Assembly (NCBI GenBank): GCA_020025775.1
Contig: JAHHRN010000002.1
Span: forward strand, 1-64,000
DNA from: Acutalibacter sp.
GTDB lineage: Bacteria; Bacillota; Clostridia; Oscillospirales; Acutalibacteraceae
Length of the DNA: 64,000 bases
Direction of reading: 5' to 3'
In this document: positions 1 to 6,983 of the stretch, piece after piece
Layout: each line of letters starts with the position of its first letter
Numbering within the stretch: position 1 is the stretch's first letter
Translations under genes and position numbers: made by a program
Notes under the pieces: model-generated
What the model saw: only the letters and a program-made list of their open reading frames with translations
What the model was told of the DNA's origin: nothing
Databases searched by the model: none

Positions 1-28
1 ATACACTTTTGTGTATCTTCTTTTTTTA
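1..28 (+). terminator. possible terminator of a gene lying left of the window
   Basis: The window opens with a short inverted repeat (ATACAC, four T, GTGTAT) followed by a T-rich run. It looks like the right part of a rho-independent terminator whose stem may extend beyond the left edge. Only six base pairs are visible, so the call is weak. Confidence 0.3.
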
Positions 29-340
29 TATTCAAAGAGAGTGGATTCGAAAGCCCGTTAAGAAAACAGTTCGATTTTTTGAAGGGGAGAGTATAAGACG
101 GTACTTTCCTCCGTTATACGCGATATTGTGTGCATTGTATCGTTTGTTTTGGCCTTGCCTATGGGAATGAGAAAAAGAAACTGGGACAGGGTATTTACGG
201 TATTTGACTTGCCGCACCGTTTTCTGTCATTGTGGCAGATGTCGTTTTTTATATTTTTTCGGTGCTTCGGGTCAATTTTTTAGAGGTGCTCAAAGCGGAA
301 AAAAGAAAAATTCATTTTTTTTAAAAATTTTAATTTTTTC
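29..340. other. intergenic stretch with no recognised gene
   Basis: I see no open frame here with a ribosome binding site or a recognisable protein. The last part, about 285 to 340, is strongly A/T-rich and leads into the promoter of the transporter gene. I found no riboswitch or T-box signature in it. Confidence 0.5.
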
Positions 341-341
341 C

Positions 342-370
342 TTGACTTTTCCATCAAAATGTGAAATAAT
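342..370 (+). promoter_or_regulatory. sigma-A promoter of the sodium symporter gene
   Basis: A TTGACT -35 box (342-347), a 17-base spacer and an AATAAT -10 box (365-370) lie about 100 bases before the start codon. The leader holds a 7-base inverted repeat (CGCTTTA at 390-396, TAAAGCG at 419-425) of unknown role. Confidence 0.65.
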
Positions 371-467
371 AGGCGCTGTAATACATCAACGCTTTAACGC
401 AGGAAACCTTTACGGAGCTAAAGCGCTCATTGACTTGAATTAAAAAATTTAGACGGAGGAAAAGAAA

Positions 468-1811
468 TTGGAAAAGCAAACAACCAGTAAATTGCATGAA
501 AAAAAGTTTAAAACGCGATGGGGGTTTATTCTCGCTTCAGTCGGTTCTGCCGTAGGTATGGCGAACGTCTGGGGCTTCCCGAACAAGATGGGTTCAAACG
601 GCGGCGGCGCCTTCTTACTCATCTATCTTTTCTTTATTTGTATTTTCGGCTACGTTGGCTTACCGGCGGAATTTGCAGTCGGCAGACGTGCCAAAACCGG
701 TACGCTCGGTTCTTACGCCGCAGCATGGAAATCCCGCAATGAGAAAGCAGAAAAGGCAGGCGGCCTTTTAGCATGGCTTCCGCTCATCGGTTCTCTTTGC
801 ATCGCAATCGGCTACGCGGTTATCGTTTCTTACGTGTTCAAAGCCCTTTGCAGCTCTGTAACGGGCGTTTTAATGGATACCAATCCCGGGGAATGGTTCG
901 AGGGCTTCTCCCTTACCAATTACTCTGTAGTGATTCCACATATCGTTGTTATTGTCGGCACACTGTTAACCCTCTTCCTTGGTGCAAAGAGCATCGAGCG
1001 CACCAATAAAATCATGATGCCGACCTTCTTCATCATTTTCGTTATCTTGGCAATCCGCGTTGCTTGCCTTCCTGAGGCAGCCGCAGGTTACCGCTTCATG
1101 TTCGTTCCGGATTGGGCAGCACTGAAAGATCCTATGGTTTGGATTGCTGCAATGGGTCAGGCATTCTTCTCCCTCTCCATTACCGGTAGCGGTATGATTG
1201 TTTACGGCGCATACTTAGATGACGGCGAAGACGTTGTCACCGTTGGTACAAGAACCGCCTTCTTCGATACTGTTGCAGCTGTTGTTGCTGCTTTGGTTAT
1301 CATTCCGGCTTGCTACTGCTACAACCTTCCGGTTAATGCAGGCCCCGGTCAGCTCTTCGTTACTCTTCCGACGATCTTACAGAACATTCCGTTCGGCAGA
1401 TTCTTTGCTATCATTCTCTATGTCGCTATGATTTTTGCAGGCGTCAGCTCGCTTCAGAACATGTTCGAGGTTGTCGGCGAATCCTTACAGCATAAGTTCC
1501 CCAAGCTCAACCGTAAGCTTGTTTTAGGCATCATTTGCGTAGTATGCTTCGGTATCGGCGTGAATATGGAACCCATTTCTTCTTGGGGCCCGTGGATGGA
1601 TTTCGTTTCTATCTACATCATCCCGATCGGCGCACTTCTCGGTGCGATTTCTTGGTTCTGGGTAATGAAGAAGGAAGACCTTATGGAAGCCATAAATCAG
1701 GGCGCAAAGAAAAAACGCGGTGTAGTTTGGTACAATATCGGTAAATTCGTATACGTTCCGATGGCGGCTATCCTTTGCTTCATTGCGATTTTCATGAAAA
1801 TTTCGTTCTAA
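468..1811 (+). CDS. sodium-dependent transporter, SNF/NSS family
   Basis: A neurotransmitter:sodium symporter family protein of 447 residues, expected to bring an amino acid or other amine across the membrane with sodium. The family signature is clear: an N-terminal RWGFILASVGSAVG stretch around residues 17-30 followed by GFP, and later AAMGQAFFSLSITGSG near residues 226-241. About eleven hydrophobic segments can be counted, as in short bacterial members such as MhsT. The start is TTG at 468, chosen because GGAGG lies eight bases before it. It is a single-gene unit with its own promoter and terminator. The substrate cannot be read from the sequence. Confidence 0.9.
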   Translation: MEKQTTSKLHEKKFKTRWGFILASVGSAVGMANVWGFPNKMGSNGGGAFLLIYLFFICIFGYVGLPAEFAVGRRAKTGTLGSYAAAWKSRNEKAEKAGGLLAWLPLIGSLCIAIGYAVIVSYVFKALCSSVTGVLMDTNPGEWFEGFSLTNYSVVIPHIVVIVGTLLTLFLGAKSIERTNKIMMPTFFIIFVILAIRVACLPEAAAGYRFMFVPDWAALKDPMVWIAAMGQAFFSLSITGSGMIVYGAYLDDGEDVVTVGTRTAFFDTVAAVVAALVIIPACYCYNLPVNAGPGQLFVTLPTILQNIPFGRFFAIILYVAMIFAGVSSLQNMFEVVGESLQHKFPKLNRKLVLGIICVVCFGIGVNMEPISSWGPWMDFVSIYIIPIGALLGAISWFWVMKKEDLMEAINQGAKKKRGVVWYNIGKFVYVPMAAILCFIAIFMKISF

Positions 1812-1825
1812 ACAAAAAAATAAAA

Positions 1826-1866
1826 CAAAAACAGCTGTGCATTTTGCATGGCTGTTTTTCTTTTTA
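1826..1866 (+). terminator. rho-independent terminator after the sodium symporter
   Basis: AAAAACAGC pairs with GCTGTTTTT around a T-rich loop, followed by a further T run; it begins 15 bases after the stop codon. Confidence 0.75.
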
Positions 1867-2040
1867 CATAAACTACTACAGGAAAGATGTATGTAAACAA
1901 AACATTACATGACCACCTAAGTTTACAAAAAAGACATAAAATAGGAATATAATAAACAAAAAATAAAGATATAATAAAAAATATGTAAAGTTCTGTAAAC
2001 TATTCTTACATAACTTGCAAAGAAAAGTTTATTGTATAAT
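1864..2040 (+). promoter_or_regulatory. cluster of TGTAAAC/GTTTACA-like motifs before the XRE-GlmM gene
   Basis: This very A/T-rich region holds repeated copies of one motif in both orientations: TTTACATAA near 1864, TGTAAAC at 1892-1898, GTTTACA at 1921-1927, TGTAAAG at 1984-1990, TGTAAAC at 1994-2000 and TTACA at 2006-2010. The last two form TGTAA-N7-TTACA. A TATAAT -10-like box is at 2035-2040. Such spacing of inverted copies suggests operators for a dimeric repressor, and the next gene starts with an XRE DNA-binding domain, so self-regulation is an obvious inference. In A/T-rich DNA some of these matches will be chance. Confidence 0.4.
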
Positions 2041-2117
2041 CCTAAAAAAAGTATATACTAATGGTGTTTTGACGGAACAAAAACCATCCTAAACTATAAA
2101 GAAAAGAGGATTTTTTT

Positions 2118-3740
2118 ATGACTATCGGAGAAAAAATCACCAAGCTTCGTGTAGCTGCCCATATTTCTCAGGAGCAGCTTGCAGAAAAGCTCTATGTTTC
2201 CAGACAGTCTGTCTGCAAATGGGAAGCCGATCAGGCATTGCCGCAAATTGATAAGGTTTTACAGATTTGCGAACTGTTTTCGGTCTCGGCAGATGCGCTT
2301 TTAAAAGACAGCATCACCATTGACCGCGGCGAATCCGGCGAAGGCTATCATTTCAGATACTTCGGCACAGACGGTTTCCGCGGCGAAGCAAATGTTTCTC
2401 TTACTTCCATGCACGCTTATAAAGTCGGCAGATTTTTAGGCTGGTATTTCACTTCCGAGCTTTGCAATGCCAACCGACCGAATCACCGCCCGCGTGTCGT
2501 CATTGGTAAAGATACCAGACGTTCCAGCTATATGTTAGAATATGCGATTGCCGCAGGTCTTACCGCCTCCGGCGCAGATGCTTATATGCTTCACGTTACC
2601 ACCACCCCGAGCGTGTCCTTTGTAACCCGTCAAGATGAATTTGATTGCGGCGTTATGATTACCGCTTCTCACAATCCCTTTACGGATAACGGTATTAAAG
2701 TCATCAATCGCTACGGCGAAAAATTAGACGATAAAACCACAGAATATATCGAACGCTATATCGACGGCGATTTAAAATCTCTCGGCGTATCCGGCTCAGA
2801 TTTGCCTCTTGCCTGCGGCGAAAAATTAGGCTGTATTGTGGATTACGTTTCGGGCAGAAACCGTTATCTCGGTTATCTCATTTCTCTTGCCTCCAATTCC
2901 TATAAACAGCTTCGCATCGGTTTAGACTGCGCCAACGGTGCATCTTGGATGATTGCGAAATCCGTTTTCGATGCTTTGGGCGCACAAACCGTTGTTATCG
3001 GTGCAGAGCCGGACGGTTTAAACGTCAATGACGGCTGTGGCTCTACACATATTGAAAATTTATGCCAGCTCGTGCGCGATGAACATTTGGATGTCGGCTT
3101 TGCTTTCGACGGCGATGCAGACCGCTGTATTGCCGTGGATGAAAACGGCAACATCGTAGACGGTGACAAAATCATGTATATTTTGGGCAAACGTCTGAAA
3201 GACAGAGGCATGCTGAACGGCGATACCGTTGTAGCTACCATTATGTCCAATAGCGGCTTGAAAGAAAGTCTTAAAAAAATCGGCATCCAGTGTGCCGAAA
3301 CAACCGTCGGCGACAGATTTGTTTATGAATGTATGCAGCAGAACGACTTTTCCCTCGGCGGTGAGCAGTCCGGTCATATCATCATCAAGAAATATGCGAC
3401 AACAGGTGACGGCATTTTAACTGCTATCATGTTAACCGAAGAAATCTGCGACAGAAAATCCTCTCTCGGTAAGCTTGCAGAGCCTGTCAAGCTTTATCCG
3501 CAGTATCTCGAAAATCTGCGCGTAAAGGATAAAGCGGCAGTGATCAACGATGAGGCCGTACAGGCGAAAATTAAAGAGGTGGACGCCTTGATTGACGGCA
3601 AGGGCAGAGTACTTTTGCGTCAGAGCGGCACAGAGCCGGTTATCCGTATTATGATTGAAGCCGAAACCGAGGAAAAGAGCCAAGAATACGCCGCAATGGT
3701 TGCCACTGTAGTGAAAGAAAGAGGGCATTGTGTTGGTTAA
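2118..3740 (+). CDS. XRE helix-turn-helix domain fused to phosphoglucosamine mutase
   Basis: A 540-residue protein. Residues 3-63 form a typical XRE helix-turn-helix (ISQEQLAEKLYVSRQSVCKWE, split as ISQEQLAEKL then YVSRQSVCKWE), and about 80-540 form a complete alpha-D-phosphohexomutase. FGTDGFRG is at 82-89, the phosphoserine loop TASHNP follows, then the metal loop DGDADR, the sugar loop GEQSGH and the phosphate loop RQSGTEP. GEQSGH and FGTDGxRG point to GlmM, which converts glucosamine 6-phosphate to glucosamine 1-phosphate for UDP-GlcNAc and peptidoglycan. GlmM is normally about 450 residues with no DNA-binding part, and every catalytic loop is present here, so this may be an enzyme that also binds DNA. 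The next gene overlaps its end by 11 bases. Confidence 0.85.
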   Translation: MTIGEKITKLRVAAHISQEQLAEKLYVSRQSVCKWEADQALPQIDKVLQICELFSVSADALLKDSITIDRGESGEGYHFRYFGTDGFRGEANVSLTSMHAYKVGRFLGWYFTSELCNANRPNHRPRVVIGKDTRRSSYMLEYAIAAGLTASGADAYMLHVTTTPSVSFVTRQDEFDCGVMITASHNPFTDNGIKVINRYGEKLDDKTTEYIERYIDGDLKSLGVSGSDLPLACGEKLGCIVDYVSGRNRYLGYLISLASNSYKQLRIGLDCANGASWMIAKSVFDALGAQTVVIGAEPDGLNVNDGCGSTHIENLCQLVRDEHLDVGFAFDGDADRCIAVDENGNIVDGDKIMYILGKRLKDRGMLNGDTVVATIMSNSGLKESLKKIGIQCAETTVGDRFVYECMQQNDFSLGGEQSGHIIIKKYATTGDGILTAIMLTEEICDRKSSLGKLAEPVKLYPQYLENLRVKDKAAVINDEAVQAKIKEVDALIDGKGRVLLRQSGTEPVIRIMIEAETEEKSQEYAAMVATVVKERGHCVG

Positions 3741-4395
3741 AAACGTAGAAACAAAAGCACTGTTCAGTGTCAGAACAGACTATCTCGCACCTCTGTTCGA
3801 GGGTAAAACATATCCGTGGGAAATTCTCCCTGAAATTAAGGATTATGCAAAAAAATTAGTAGAAGAGGGGATAGAGGGCTTTACTGAATTTGCCCCCGGC
3901 GTTTTGGTCGGTAAGAACGTAAAAATCTATCCGACCGCGACCATAGAAGCTCCGTGCATTTTAGGCGATAATACCGAAGTGCGCCCCGGTGCCTTCATTC
4001 GCGGCAATGTAATTACAGGTAAGGACTGCGTCATCGGTAACTCTTCCGAGCTGAAAAACGCCGTTCTGTTAGAGCACGTGCAGGTGCCGCATTATAATTA
4101 TGTCGGCGATTCTGTTCTCGGCAACGGCGCACATATGGGCGCAGGTTCTATCTGCTCCAATTTGAAATCCGACGGCAAGAACGTGGTTATTCACGGGGAT
4201 CAAGATTATGAAACCGGTCTTCGCAAAATCGGCGGCATCTTAGCCGACGGCGCAGACATCGGCTGTGGCTCGGTTGTAAACCCCGGCACAGTTGTCGGCA
4301 AAAACACCTCCGTTTATCCCTTAACCCCCCTGCGCGGCGTCTACCCGGAAAACTGCATCGTAAAAAGTGCAGACAATGTGGTAGAAAGAAAATGA
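3730..4395 (+). CDS. left-handed beta-helix protein resembling the GlmU acetyltransferase domain
   Basis: A 221-residue protein rich in hexapeptide repeats (from about residue 55 to 210). It resembles the C-terminal acetyltransferase half of GlmU: PHYNYVGDSVLGNG near 120-133 matches the GlmU catalytic region with its histidine (H121 here), followed by GAGSICSN. The uridylyltransferase half is absent. With the mutase upstream it could acetylate glucosamine 1-phosphate, but a nucleotidyltransferase partner would then be needed elsewhere. The start is GTG at 3730 (or TTG at 3733), inside the end of the mutase gene, after an AAAGAGGG ribosome binding site, so the pair is translationally coupled. 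Confidence 0.75.
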   Translation: MLVKNVETKALFSVRTDYLAPLFEGKTYPWEILPEIKDYAKKLVEEGIEGFTEFAPGVLVGKNVKIYPTATIEAPCILGDNTEVRPGAFIRGNVITGKDCVIGNSSELKNAVLLEHVQVPHYNYVGDSVLGNGAHMGAGSICSNLKSDGKNVVIHGDQDYETGLRKIGGILADGADIGCGSVVNPGTVVGKNTSVYPLTPLRGVYPENCIVKSADNVVERK

Positions 4396-4404
4396 AAAAA
4401 GAAA

Positions 4405-4437
4405 AGAGACGCACTTTAAAAAGTGTGTCTCTTTTTT
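4405..4437 (+). terminator. rho-independent terminator of the XRE-GlmM operon
   Basis: AGAGACGCACTTT pairs with AAAGTGTGTCTCT (one G-U pair) and is followed by seven T. Confidence 0.9.
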
Positions 4438-4448
4438 TATATGTTAGT

Positions 4449-4625
4449 CTATTTTAAATTGCCTTTAGCGGTTGTAATGGATGCTATTAAAAGGCGACGA
4501 ATTGTTCCGCATTTTGTAGCCAAAAACTTTGCGTTGTCTTGTGGAAGTAAGTCTGTTCTTTGAAAAAAAGTGAGCCGATATTCTGTCTCGTAGCATTCTT
4601 TTAAAGCAATTTGAAGTTTAAAACT
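4449..4625 (-). pseudogene. C-terminal fragment of a four-helix-bundle protein
   Basis: On the minus strand an open frame with no start codon encodes about 58 residues ending at a TAG at 4449-4451. It contains IALKECYETEYRL and later RRLLIASITTAKGN, which match the second half of the small four-helix-bundle (S23/IVP-type, TIGR02436) proteins as I know them. The frame is cut by a TAA just before the fragment, and I see no matching N-terminal half upstream, so the gene is truncated. Such proteins are often found with mobile elements or in 23S rRNA intervening sequences. The fragment fits the idea that 4.4-6.7 kb is an accessory patch. Confidence 0.55.
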
Positions 4626-4715
4626 TTATTTTTCCGCATTAAATAAGAACCCTTCTTTTCTGTATTAAATATTGCTACGCCTTTTTTCCCGCTTTTCAGG
4701 GGGAGTTGGGCGGAG

Positions 4716-4830
4716 TGTAGCAGTATAGCAGATAAATTCGAACTCTTTATATATAGATATACATGAGGAAGGGGGTTATTATATTAAAATTTTCCATAAA
4801 TAGATTAAAATAAACTGCTATACTGCTACA
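4716..4830. repeat. perfect 16-bp inverted repeat with an 83-bp A/T-rich interior
   Basis: TGTAGCAGTATAGCAG at 4716-4731 is repeated exactly, inverted, as CTGCTATACTGCTACA at 4815-4830. The 83 bases between are A/T-rich and hold no gene. The arms are too far apart for a simple terminator. It could be the ends of a small non-autonomous element, a paired protein binding site or an attachment or replication site left by a mobile element. No target-site duplication is obvious. Confidence 0.6.
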
Positions 4831-4836
4831 ACAAGC

Positions 4837-5500
4837 AAAACCACCCCGCAAAAGCGAGGTGGTTTCTCGTAAGTTGTTAAGCTATCTGTTACTTCCTTGC
4901 TCCGCAGTCACAGTAGTAGTAATCTACATGAGTCTTTGTCTCGTAGTGACCGTCGTCTCTTGTGCCGACCTGTACCTGTCTATTTTCATACATAGGTTCT
5001 TCGTGGAAGTGTTCTTCACCATAGCCGTTGTCGGGTTCTCCTGCCTCGATATGAGCAATTATGTGAGCATCTGTGTCTTTTTCGGGAACAACCGCACCAC
5101 AGTTGCAATGCCAATAAGCACCATCGGATACTTGTTTTGTGCCGACTTGGACTCTCTGAGTCTCATAGATAGGCACGATTTTGCTTACCCACACCTGCTC
5201 AGAGACAGTATGCTCTTTCCAGCTATGTGTGTGCCCTGCAGGCTTTTCAGTAGGCTTATTAGCAGGTTTTTCAGTAGGCTGAGAACTTTCTGTTTCTTTA
5301 TCTGCAGGAGTCTCTACGGGAGCCTCATCGGTGCCCTTGTCTTCGACCTTGTCCTTATCTTGGTTCGCAGTTACGCTTGTCTTTGGCGCGTCGGTGTTGG
5401 CTTTCTCATCTGTTTTACCACCGCATGCTGCAAGTGATATTATGAGCACCAAAATCACAGACGCGATTATTATTTTGTTGTGAGATATTTTTTTCATGTA
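4837..5500 (-). repeat. duplicated cassette, copy A (lipoprotein gene plus terminator)
   Basis: This 664-base segment aligns end to end with 5999-6662 at a constant offset of 1162 bases and without net insertion or deletion. Similarity begins at the terminator hairpin after the gene and stops two bases beyond the MKK start codon, so promoters and upstream DNA were not copied. Confidence 0.85.
4838..4865 (-). terminator. terminator hairpin of lipoprotein gene A
   Basis: AAACCACCCCGC and GCGAGGTGGTTT pair around an AAAA loop, with one mismatch. It lies 24 bases past the stop codon on the minus strand and is present in copy B too. Confidence 0.65.
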
Positions 5501-5533
5501 TTCTGTTGAACGCATGGCACTTTTGTTTTTCAT
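4889..5533 (-). CDS. lipoprotein with two CxCGA-ended repeats, copy A
   Basis: A secreted lipoprotein of 214 residues that I cannot assign to a function. A signal peptide ends in the lipobox SLAAC, followed by a charged, Pro/Thr/Glu-rich linker of about 60 residues with two TEKPA(N/G)-like units. The C-terminal part has two related units, each with a QVGT stretch and ending in a CNCGA or CDCGA motif with nearby histidines, which could bind metal. The start chosen (5533) follows GGAG at a distance of 11 bases and adds twelve residues before the MKK start used in copy B. Against copy B, residues 1-97 of the shared part are almost identical, the next 80 or so vary, and the last 27 are again nearly identical. 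Confidence 0.7.
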   Translation of the reverse strand: MKNKSAMRSTEYMKKISHNKIIIASVILVLIISLAACGGKTDEKANTDAPKTSVTANQDKDKVEDKGTDEAPVETPADKETESSQPTEKPANKPTEKPAGHTHSWKEHTVSEQVWVSKIVPIYETQRVQVGTKQVSDGAYWHCNCGAVVPEKDTDAHIIAHIEAGEPDNGYGEEHFHEEPMYENRQVQVGTRDDGHYETKTHVDYYYCDCGARK

Positions 5534-5633
5534 AAACAGCATCGCTCCTTTTTCTGTGTCAGATGTGCCACTAATAAACCTCAGCATATCAAAAACAGCC
5601 ATAAAAGTCAATAAAACTCCATGAAAAATTGAC

Positions 5634-5697
5634 TGGAACACTTGATGGAACACCTGATTACAAAACCGACGAAAATCATCTCATAACAGGTGTTCCA
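5634..5697. repeat. TGGAACACYTG motif, two direct copies and one inverted
   Basis: TGGAACACTTGA (5634-5645) and TGGAACACCTGA (5646-5657) are adjacent direct repeats; CAGGTGTTCCA (5687-5697) is the exact inverse of the second, 30 bases away. They lie upstream of lipoprotein gene A. This may be a regulator binding region or a recombinase attachment site from a lost element. Confidence 0.5.
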
Positions 5698-5743
5698 CCT
5701 GTACGAGATTTATTACTCAATTTTGCCTGCTGTTTGTTACGAC

Positions 5744-5902
5744 CTAAATTGACGGGGGCCCCGAGAAGGTTTTCGCGCGCTCAACGAACTCGACCATGAG
5801 CCCTTTTCTCATGTACTTTGGTCTATAACCCCCACCCGCATCGAGTGATAGTGAGATGCACACTTGCTCTCTCAAATCGCCCACGACCTCACAGAGTACG
5901 TT
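5744..5902 (-). pseudogene. possible gene fragment between the two lipoprotein copies
   Basis: A short open minus-strand frame of 52 residues without a convincing start or ribosome binding site, containing GGGYRPKYMRKGLMVEFVER and ending at a stop at 5744-5746. This part is more G/C-rich than its surroundings. I cannot assign it to a family; its composition and placement suggest a remnant of inserted DNA. It may also be chance. Confidence 0.25.
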
Positions 5903-5915
5903 TTAAGACACGAAA

Positions 5916-5952
5916 AAGCCCGAAGGGTACACGAGAATACCTCTTCGGGCTT
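5916..5952 (-). terminator. terminator downstream of lipoprotein gene B
   Basis: AAGCCCGAAG pairs with CTTCGGGCTT around a 17-base loop; on the minus strand it is followed by a T run. It is a second, stronger terminator after the hairpin next to gene B. Confidence 0.7.
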
Positions 5953-5999
5953 AAAATCGCTTAAAACACAAATAGAGCCGTCTCTCAAAGCACAATAAA

Positions 6000-6027
6000 A
6001 AACCACCCCGCGAAAGCGAGGTGATTT
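6000..6027 (-). terminator. terminator hairpin of lipoprotein gene B
   Basis: AAACCACCCCGC and GCGAGGTGATTT pair around a GAAA loop, with one mismatch and one G-U pair; it is the counterpart of the hairpin after copy A. Confidence 0.55.
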
Positions 6028-6050
6028 CTCGTAAGTTGTTAAGCTACCTG

Positions 6051-6659
6051 TTACTTCCTTGCTCCGCAGTCACAGTAGTAGTAATCTACACGAGTCTTCG
6101 TCTCGTAGTGACCGTCGTCTCTTGTTCCGACCTGCACCTGTTTATCTTCGTAAACAGGTGCTTCGTGGAAGTGCTCCTGTGTGTAACCGTTGTCGGGTTC
6201 GTCAGCCTCGATATGAGCAAAGACATGGTCATCGGATTCGCTCATAGGGATAACAGCACCACAGTTGCAATGCCAATAGTCGCCGTCGGATACTTTGTTT
6301 GTGCCGACTTGGACTCTCTGAGTTTCATAGACAGGCACGATGTTGCTTACCCAAACCTGCTCAGTGACAGTGTGCTCTTTCCAGCTGTGAGTGTGCCCTG
6401 CGGGTTTTTCAGTAGGCTTATTAGCAGGTTTTTCAGTAGGCTGAGAACTTTCTGTTTCTTTATCTGCAGGAGTCTCTACGGGAGCCTCATCGGTGCCCTT
6501 GTCTTCGACCTTGTCCTTATCTTGGTTCGCAGTTACGCTTGTCTTTGGCGCGTCGGTGTTGGCTTTCTCATCTGTTTTACCACCGCATGCTGCAAGTGAT
6601 ATTATGAGCACCAAAATCACAGACGCGATTATTATTTTGTTGTGAAATATCTTTTTCAT
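6051..6659 (-). CDS. lipoprotein with two CxCGA-ended repeats, copy B
   Basis: A 202-residue lipoprotein paralogous to the one ending at 4889. The lipobox SLAAC puts the lipidated cysteine at residue 25. Next comes an acidic linker with TEKPANK and TEKPAGH units, then HSWKEHT, and two QVGT-containing units ending in CNCGA (about 131-135) and CDCGA (about 196-200). The start at 6659 is preceded by GAGGG at good spacing. It is expected to face outward, anchored by lipid on the cell membrane. Its role is unknown; binding of a metal by the Cys/His sites is only a guess from their pattern. Confidence 0.75.
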   Translation of the reverse strand: MKKIFHNKIIIASVILVLIISLAACGGKTDEKANTDAPKTSVTANQDKDKVEDKGTDEAPVETPADKETESSQPTEKPANKPTEKPAGHTHSWKEHTVTEQVWVSNIVPVYETQRVQVGTNKVSDGDYWHCNCGAVIPMSESDDHVFAHIEADEPDNGYTQEHFHEAPVYEDKQVQVGTRDDGHYETKTRVDYYYCDCGARK

Positions 6660-6727
6660 GTACACATCACCCTCTTTTATGCGTAACTATGATTCAAGCC
6701 TTGCATTGTTTGTAAAATCTAATAAAT

Positions 6728-6768
6728 AAGCGTCGAACTCATTTCTGAAAAAAAAGAGTTCGACGCTT
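6728..6768 (-). terminator. terminator after the tRNA-Ala gene
   Basis: A perfect 13-base stem (AAGCGTCGAACTC / GAGTTCGACGCTT) just beyond the tRNA 3' end, with A/T-rich sequence after it on the minus strand. Confidence 0.8.
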
Positions 6769-6775
6769 CCGTTAT

Positions 6776-6851
6776 TGGTGGACCCGAAGAGGATCGAACT
6801 CTCGACCTTACGGATGCGAACCGTACGCTCTCCCAGCTGAGCTACGGGCCC
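6776..6851 (-). tRNA. tRNA-Ala (anticodon CGC)
   Basis: On the minus strand a full cloverleaf can be drawn. The acceptor GGGCCCG pairs with CGGGTCC and includes the G3-U70 pair that identifies alanine tRNAs. The D stem is GCTC/GAGC, the anticodon stem TACGG/CCGTA holds loop TTCGCAT (anticodon CGC, reading GCG), and the T arm is GAGAG-TTCGATC-CTCTT. The 3' CCA is encoded at 6776-6778. Confidence 0.95.
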
Positions 6852-6983
6852 AAATAACTTCTTTATTATACTGCCGCAGTAAAAAAATGTCAACTCTAAT
6901 TTTTACGATTTTCTACCGTTTCTTTTTTCACAAAAACTTAGGAAAAATCACAGATCTTTACAGATTTTTAACACCCTGTTTGC

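Larger units (their letters stand above)
5999..6662 (-). repeat. duplicated cassette, copy B (lipoprotein gene plus terminator)
   Basis: Partner of 4837-5500 with the same length and an offset of 1162 bases. The 5' coding half is nearly unchanged between the copies; differences are concentrated in the stretch coding for residues about 98-175. Confidence 0.85.

Noticed and set aside
32..217. Minus-strand frame of 61 residues in the left intergenic region
   Set aside because: No ribosome binding site, no recognisable motif and unusual composition.
204..443. Plus-strand frame of 79 residues overlapping the symporter promoter
   Set aside because: It runs through the -35 and -10 boxes and the A/T-rich leader and has no ribosome binding site.
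1864..2040. CRISPR array in the motif-rich region before the XRE-mutase gene
   Set aside because: The repeated units are only about seven bases, occur in both orientations and are irregularly spaced. No CRISPR array or cas gene was seen anywhere in the window.
4859..5437. Long plus-strand frame of 192 residues opposite lipoprotein A, with a similar one at 6021-6599 opposite lipoprotein B
   Set aside because: Both are antisense to genes with a clear lipoprotein signal and good ribosome binding sites. Their similarity is explained by the duplicated DNA. They have no plausible start signals of their own.
4700..6000. Intact prophage or insertion sequence
   Set aside because: No transposase, integrase or phage structural gene can be found; only repeats and gene fragments support past mobility.
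6687..6893. Minus-strand frame of 68 residues
   Set aside because: It is a translation through the tRNA-Ala gene and its terminator; such frames are a well-known annotation error.
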